Assembly: GCF_003149535.1 (NCBI RefSeq)
Contig: NZ_QGDB01000001.1
Coordinates: 496,001-560,000 of the forward strand
Direction: 5' to 3'
From: Falsochrobactrum shanghaiense
Lineage (GTDB): Bacteria > Pseudomonadota > Alphaproteobacteria > Rhizobiales > Rhizobiaceae
DNA length: 64,000 nucleotides
Made by a program: the position numbers and the translations under genes. Below the pieces are notes generated by a model. It did no database searches and was not told the origin of the DNA. It was given only the letters and a program-made list of their open reading frames with translations. Each line of letters starts with the position of its first letter. The first letter of the stretch is position 1. Shown here piece by piece: positions 59,744 to 64,000 of this stretch.

Positions 59744-60805
59744 CTATATGCTTTTGCCGTGGCGGTCATAGGCGTTGACGATCGCCGCCACCAGCGGATG
59801 GCGCACCACGTCTTTTTCGGTGAAGCGGACCTTCACGACCGAATCCACATCGGCGAGCACATTGAGCGCTTCGACAAGACCGGACTTCTGGCCGGGCGGC
59901 AGATCGATCTGGCTGGGATCGCCATTGACCATCATGCGCGAGCCTTCACCAAGGCGGGTCAAAAACATCTTCATCTGCATGGAGGTGGTGTTCTGCGCCT
60001 CATCGAGAATGACCGCCGAATGGGCCAGCGTGCGCCCGCGCATGAAGGCCAGCGGCGCGATCTCGATTACGCCTGCGGCAATGGCGCGTTCGACCTTTTC
60101 CGCCGGTATCATGTCGTAAAGCGCATCATAGAGCGGACGCAGATAGGGATCGACCTTTTCCTTCATGTCGCCGGGCAGAAAGCCCAGCCGTTCGCCCGCC
60201 TCGACCGCCGGGCGCGAAAGGATGATGCGTTCCACAAGGCCGCGCTCAAGCAGCATGGCGGCATGGGCGACAGCCAGATAGGTCTTGCCGGTGCCCGCAG
60301 GCCCGACCCCGAAAACCAGTTCCGAGCGATCAAGCGCGCGCATATAGGCGTCCTGCGTCGCGGTACGGGCAAAGATCGTCTTCTTGCGCGTCGAAATCTG
60401 GGCTGCGGAAATCTTGCCCTTGTTCTCCAGCGTGGGCAAGATGAGCTGGTCATCGGCAGCAGCGGCCATGCGCAGGGCGCCATCGACATCGGATGGCGAC
60501 AATTCATGACCCTTTTGCAGATATTCATAGAGCTGGTCGAGCGCCCGGCGTGCCTGCTCAGTCGCCGTCGGCTCGCCGCGGATCGAGAGCTGGTTGCCCT
60601 TGGAGCGTACATCGATGCCCAGTTGCTGCTCGATACGCGCCAGATTCTCGTCGAACTGGCCATAAAGCGCACTGGCAAGGCGATTATTGTCGAATGTAAG
60701 GACGATGTGGGCCATATCCGAGGCTCCCGAGACGGGGGTGCCGGACAGGCTTTTTTGCGTTTGAGTGGTTGGCTTGGCAGGTTTCAACTTTTCCGTAGCG
60801 CTCAA
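59744..60805 (-). CDS. PhoH-like ATPase (YbeZ type)
   Basis: A predicted RNA-related ATPase paired with YbeY. TTG 60805 follows AGGAGA at good spacing and gives 353 residues (MSATEKLKPAKPTTQTQ); ATG 60853 would add 16 residues but has no ribosome-binding site. An N-terminal KH-like region precedes the PhoH domain with Walker A GVGPAGTGKTYLAVAHAAML, the AFMRGRTLAHSAVILDEAQN Walker B segment and NGDPSQIDLPPGQKSGL. A 133-base gap separates it from ybeY. Confidence 0.92.
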   Translation of the reverse strand: MSATEKLKPAKPTTQTQKSLSGTPVSGASDMAHIVLTFDNNRLASALYGQFDENLARIEQQLGIDVRSKGNQLSIRGEPTATEQARRALDQLYEYLQKGHELSPSDVDGALRMAAAADDQLILPTLENKGKISAAQISTRKKTIFARTATQDAYMRALDRSELVFGVGPAGTGKTYLAVAHAAMLLERGLVERIILSRPAVEAGERLGFLPGDMKEKVDPYLRPLYDALYDMIPAEKVERAIAAGVIEIAPLAFMRGRTLAHSAVILDEAQNTTSMQMKMFLTRLGEGSRMMVNGDPSQIDLPPGQKSGLVEALNVLADVDSVVKVRFTEKDVVRHPLVAAIVNAYDRHGKSI

Positions 60806-60894
60806 CCGGATCTCCTCAATTGACCTGTTAAGGTTCTCGCATTGCGATCGCATTGGGGCAGGCTGTCAAGGCCCGCCTCAAAGCCATCATGCCT

Positions 60895-62283
<1,389 letters not shown>

Positions 62284-62339
62284 GGCGGCTATCTACAGTT
62301 TTTATCGCGCATTTGGAAGGCGATAAACCCGCTCGGGCG

Positions 62340-63143
62340 TTAATCATCTGCAATGTCGCGCGCGAACAATGCGCCTTGCAGCAATGTCCGCACCCGTTCT
62401 TCCATGATTCGCGCCAGCATTTTGCGGTCCGTGTCAGCGGTCACAACCACCGGCTCGCCGAAACGCACTTCGACATCAATCGCGCCGGCACGCAGGACAC
62501 CCTTGAGATGGGGCAGCAATTCGACATCGCCCGGCCACGATACGACAGGGCGATGATAGCGCCCGATGGCCATGCCGTGCAACCGGGTATAGGCGATTGC
62601 GACCGGCTGGACGATCACTTCGTCCACGTCCGTCTCGCGGATCGCGGCATGGGCCGCGCCAAACAGCGCCGTTTTGAAGGGCAGCACACGATTGCCGTCC
62701 GAAGTCGTCCCTTCGGGAAAAAGAATCATGGCATCGCCCGCAGCCAGACGGGTGGCGATCACGGATGTCTGCTGGCCGGTCTTGCCGCGCCGCTCGCGCT
62801 CGACGAAAATAGTGCGTTGCAGGACTGCCAGCAGGCCGAAAACGGGCCAGCCCTTCACCTCGGACTTGGCGATGAAGGACACCTGCCCGACCGTCGAGAG
62901 GATGATAATGTCGCTCCATGATGTATGGTTTGCCACCAGCAGCAGCGGCCGCCCCTCATGCATTTCGCCATGAATATGGACACGGAAGCCGAGCAATCGG
63001 GCGACGATGCGATGGAAGCGGTGCGGCAGGCGCTTCTTCCAGCCATTCTTGAGCTTCAGGAAGACATATTGCACCGGAATGAGTGACAAGGTCAGCGCCG
63101 CAAAGGCGGCCAGAACGACAATGATGCGGATTGAGCCGATCAT
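62340..63143 (-). CDS. plsC: 1-acyl-sn-glycerol-3-phosphate acyltransferase
   Basis: Acylates lysophosphatidic acid to phosphatidic acid at the inner membrane. The 267-residue protein begins with a membrane anchor (IRIIVVLAAFAALTLSLIPV). Motif I is NHTSWSDI (HX4D), motif III FPEGTTSDGNRVLPF and motif IV VIVQPVAIAY. Its start overlaps the rimI stop (ATGA). An ornithine-lipid-type acyltransferase is a less likely alternative. Confidence 0.9.
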   Translation of the reverse strand: MIGSIRIIVVLAAFAALTLSLIPVQYVFLKLKNGWKKRLPHRFHRIVARLLGFRVHIHGEMHEGRPLLLVANHTSWSDIIILSTVGQVSFIAKSEVKGWPVFGLLAVLQRTIFVERERRGKTGQQTSVIATRLAAGDAMILFPEGTTSDGNRVLPFKTALFGAAHAAIRETDVDEVIVQPVAIAYTRLHGMAIGRYHRPVVSWPGDVELLPHLKGVLRAGAIDVEVRFGEPVVVTADTDRKMLARIMEERVRTLLQGALFARDIADD

Positions 63144-63640
63144 TGCGGCCTCTTGAAATCGCGCCGCAAAATGAGAGCGGAAGAGCGGCCATTTTCCGTT
63201 TCATAATAGGCCGGGCGGCTCCCCACTCTGGCAAAGCCCAGGCGGCGATAAAGCGCCTGCGCCGCCACATTGGCCTCATCGACTTCCAGAAACAGGGTTT
63301 CGGCACGCTCCTGATAAAGATGACGCAGCACGGCATCCATCAGCAACCGGCCAATGCCCTGCCGCTGCGCCTCGCCTGCAACCGCGATGGTGAGGATTTC
63401 GGCCTCGCCAGCCACAAGCCGCGCCAGCACGAAACCGCAGGCGGCGGCTGGCCTGCCCTGCGGGCGGGCAATGAAGCCGAAAACCGTTTCCTGCGCGATC
63501 AGCGCGCGGAAATCGTCCGAACTCCAGCCGTGGTGAAAGACTTGTGCATGGATGCGGTGAATTTCTGCGCTGTCGCGCGCGCCAAGCGGCTCGATCAGAA
63601 CGGGCTTGCGGCCAAAGCGCTCGCGCAAGAAGCTCATCAT
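63140..63640 (-). CDS. rimI: Ribosomal-protein-alanine N-acetyltransferase (GNAT)
   Basis: Acetylates the N-terminal Ala of ribosomal protein S18 and, in some species, other proteins. ATG 63640 gives 166 residues (MMSFLRERFGRKPVLIEPLG). The acetyl-CoA loop is VAGEAQRQGIGRLLMDAVL, followed by FLEVDEANVAAQALYRRLGF and YYETENGRSSALILRRDF. It begins four bases after the tsaB stop, the conserved tsaB-rimI pair. Confidence 0.92.
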   Translation of the reverse strand: MMSFLRERFGRKPVLIEPLGARDSAEIHRIHAQVFHHGWSSDDFRALIAQETVFGFIARPQGRPAAACGFVLARLVAGEAEILTIAVAGEAQRQGIGRLLMDAVLRHLYQERAETLFLEVDEANVAAQALYRRLGFARVGSRPAYYETENGRSSALILRRDFKRPQ

Positions 63641-63644
63641 CGCG

Positions 63645-64000
63645 CTATTCTCCAGCAGAACGGCGCGGCAGCGCAAAGCCGGTTTGCGGCTTGGCGTCGG
63701 GAGCGCGCATATAAAGCGGCCGGGGGGCTTCGCCCGGCCCATGCCGGGCTGCAAGCCGCGCATAAGTGCCGATATGTCCGGTCGCCTCGCTTCGGGCAAC
63801 GGTGAAAATACCTGAAAGTGCTTCATTGACCGCATTGGCCGCAGAACCTGCCAGCACGGTCTGCGTGGATTGCGCGCGTGCAAGGGCGATCGCCTCATCG
63901 CGCGACACGACGACCGGATCGGCCTGCGCTGTGCCGTCCCCGGCAAAGGCCTGCGCATAGATTTCACCACGATGGGCATCCAGCAGCACGAGAACGGGCC
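63645..64000 (-). CDS. tsaB: tRNA threonylcarbamoyladenosine biosynthesis protein TsaB (3' part)
   Basis: TsaB is the scaffold partner of TsaD in the t6A37 modification of tRNA. Only the C-terminal 117 or so residues are in the window; the gene continues past base 64000. The visible part has VLLDAHRGEIYAQAF (the conserved DARRGEVY block), a middle TVLAGSAANAV and the tail PRPLYMRAPDAKPQTGFALP. A GTG at 63989 in the frame is internal, since codons before it still fit the family. Confidence 0.88.
   Translation of the reverse strand, partial: PVLVLLDAHRGEIYAQAFAGDGTAQADPVVVSRDEAIALARAQSTQTVLAGSAANAVNEALSGIFTVARSEATGHIGTYARLAARHGPGEAPRPLYMRAPDAKPQTGFALPRRSAGE

Overview
The window is a 64-kb stretch of an alphaproteobacterial (Rhizobiales) chromosome, most probably Brucella or a very close relative. 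This is inferred from a class II AroA very like that of Agrobacterium, the orders recF-dnaN-dnaA-rpsT and irr/fabA-fabB-fabI, a yej operon with two yejA genes, and short palindromic repeats of the kind described in Brucella as Bru-RS. It is almost entirely core genome. I see no phage, plasmid, CRISPR array, rRNA or tRNA gene. The one RNA gene is the small SRP RNA (ffs).

Left part (1-25 kb): aroA-cmk-rpsA on the + strand; a yeiH-like exporter with its divergent LysR regulator; a glutathione-independent formaldehyde dehydrogenase; a lytic transglycosylase; the dnaX-ybaB-recR recombination/replication cluster; ffs; a HIT hydrolase and nudC; pheA and kdsB divergent from a membrane-anchored cytochrome c; then a yejA1-yejA2-yejB-yejE-yejF peptide importer whose last cistron is translationally coupled to a 2-hydroxyacid dehydrogenase gene.

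Middle part (25-42 kb): moeB/thiF-like, recF, dnaN and dnaA on the minus strand, then about 1.06 kb without a gene before rpsT. That gap holds a perfect DnaA box, a near-consensus neighbour, an AT-rich tract, a cluster of GANTC (CcrM) sites and a perfect TTAA-N7-TTAA CtrA box. It is the most interesting non-coding stretch here: either a replication origin or a heavily cell-cycle-wired dnaA control region. Next come echA and mutM, then a divergent cluster of an orphan Flp-type pilin, an M17 aminopeptidase, a MarR-like regulator and an NlpC/P60 peptidase, and then irr opposite fabA-fabB-fabI.

Right part (42-64 kb): one long minus-strand information-processing block. Read in transcription order it runs tsaB(partial)-rimI-plsC-miaB-phoH-ybeY-corC-lnt, an XRE regulator, metK-trmB, then rimP-nusA-ylxR-infB-rbfA-truB-rpsO-pnp. 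It covers tRNA modification, rRNA maturation, lipoprotein acylation, SAM synthesis, transcription antitermination, translation initiation and RNA decay.

I found no convincing new multi-gene system. The observations most worth following are the dnaA-rpsT control region, MITE-like palindromic elements (one inserted in the loop of a terminator, two others supplying or touching the stop codons of pheA and ybaB), a structured metK leader, and the orphan Flp-like gene beside a peptidase cluster. Start sites were chosen by eye from ribosome-binding sites and family ends.
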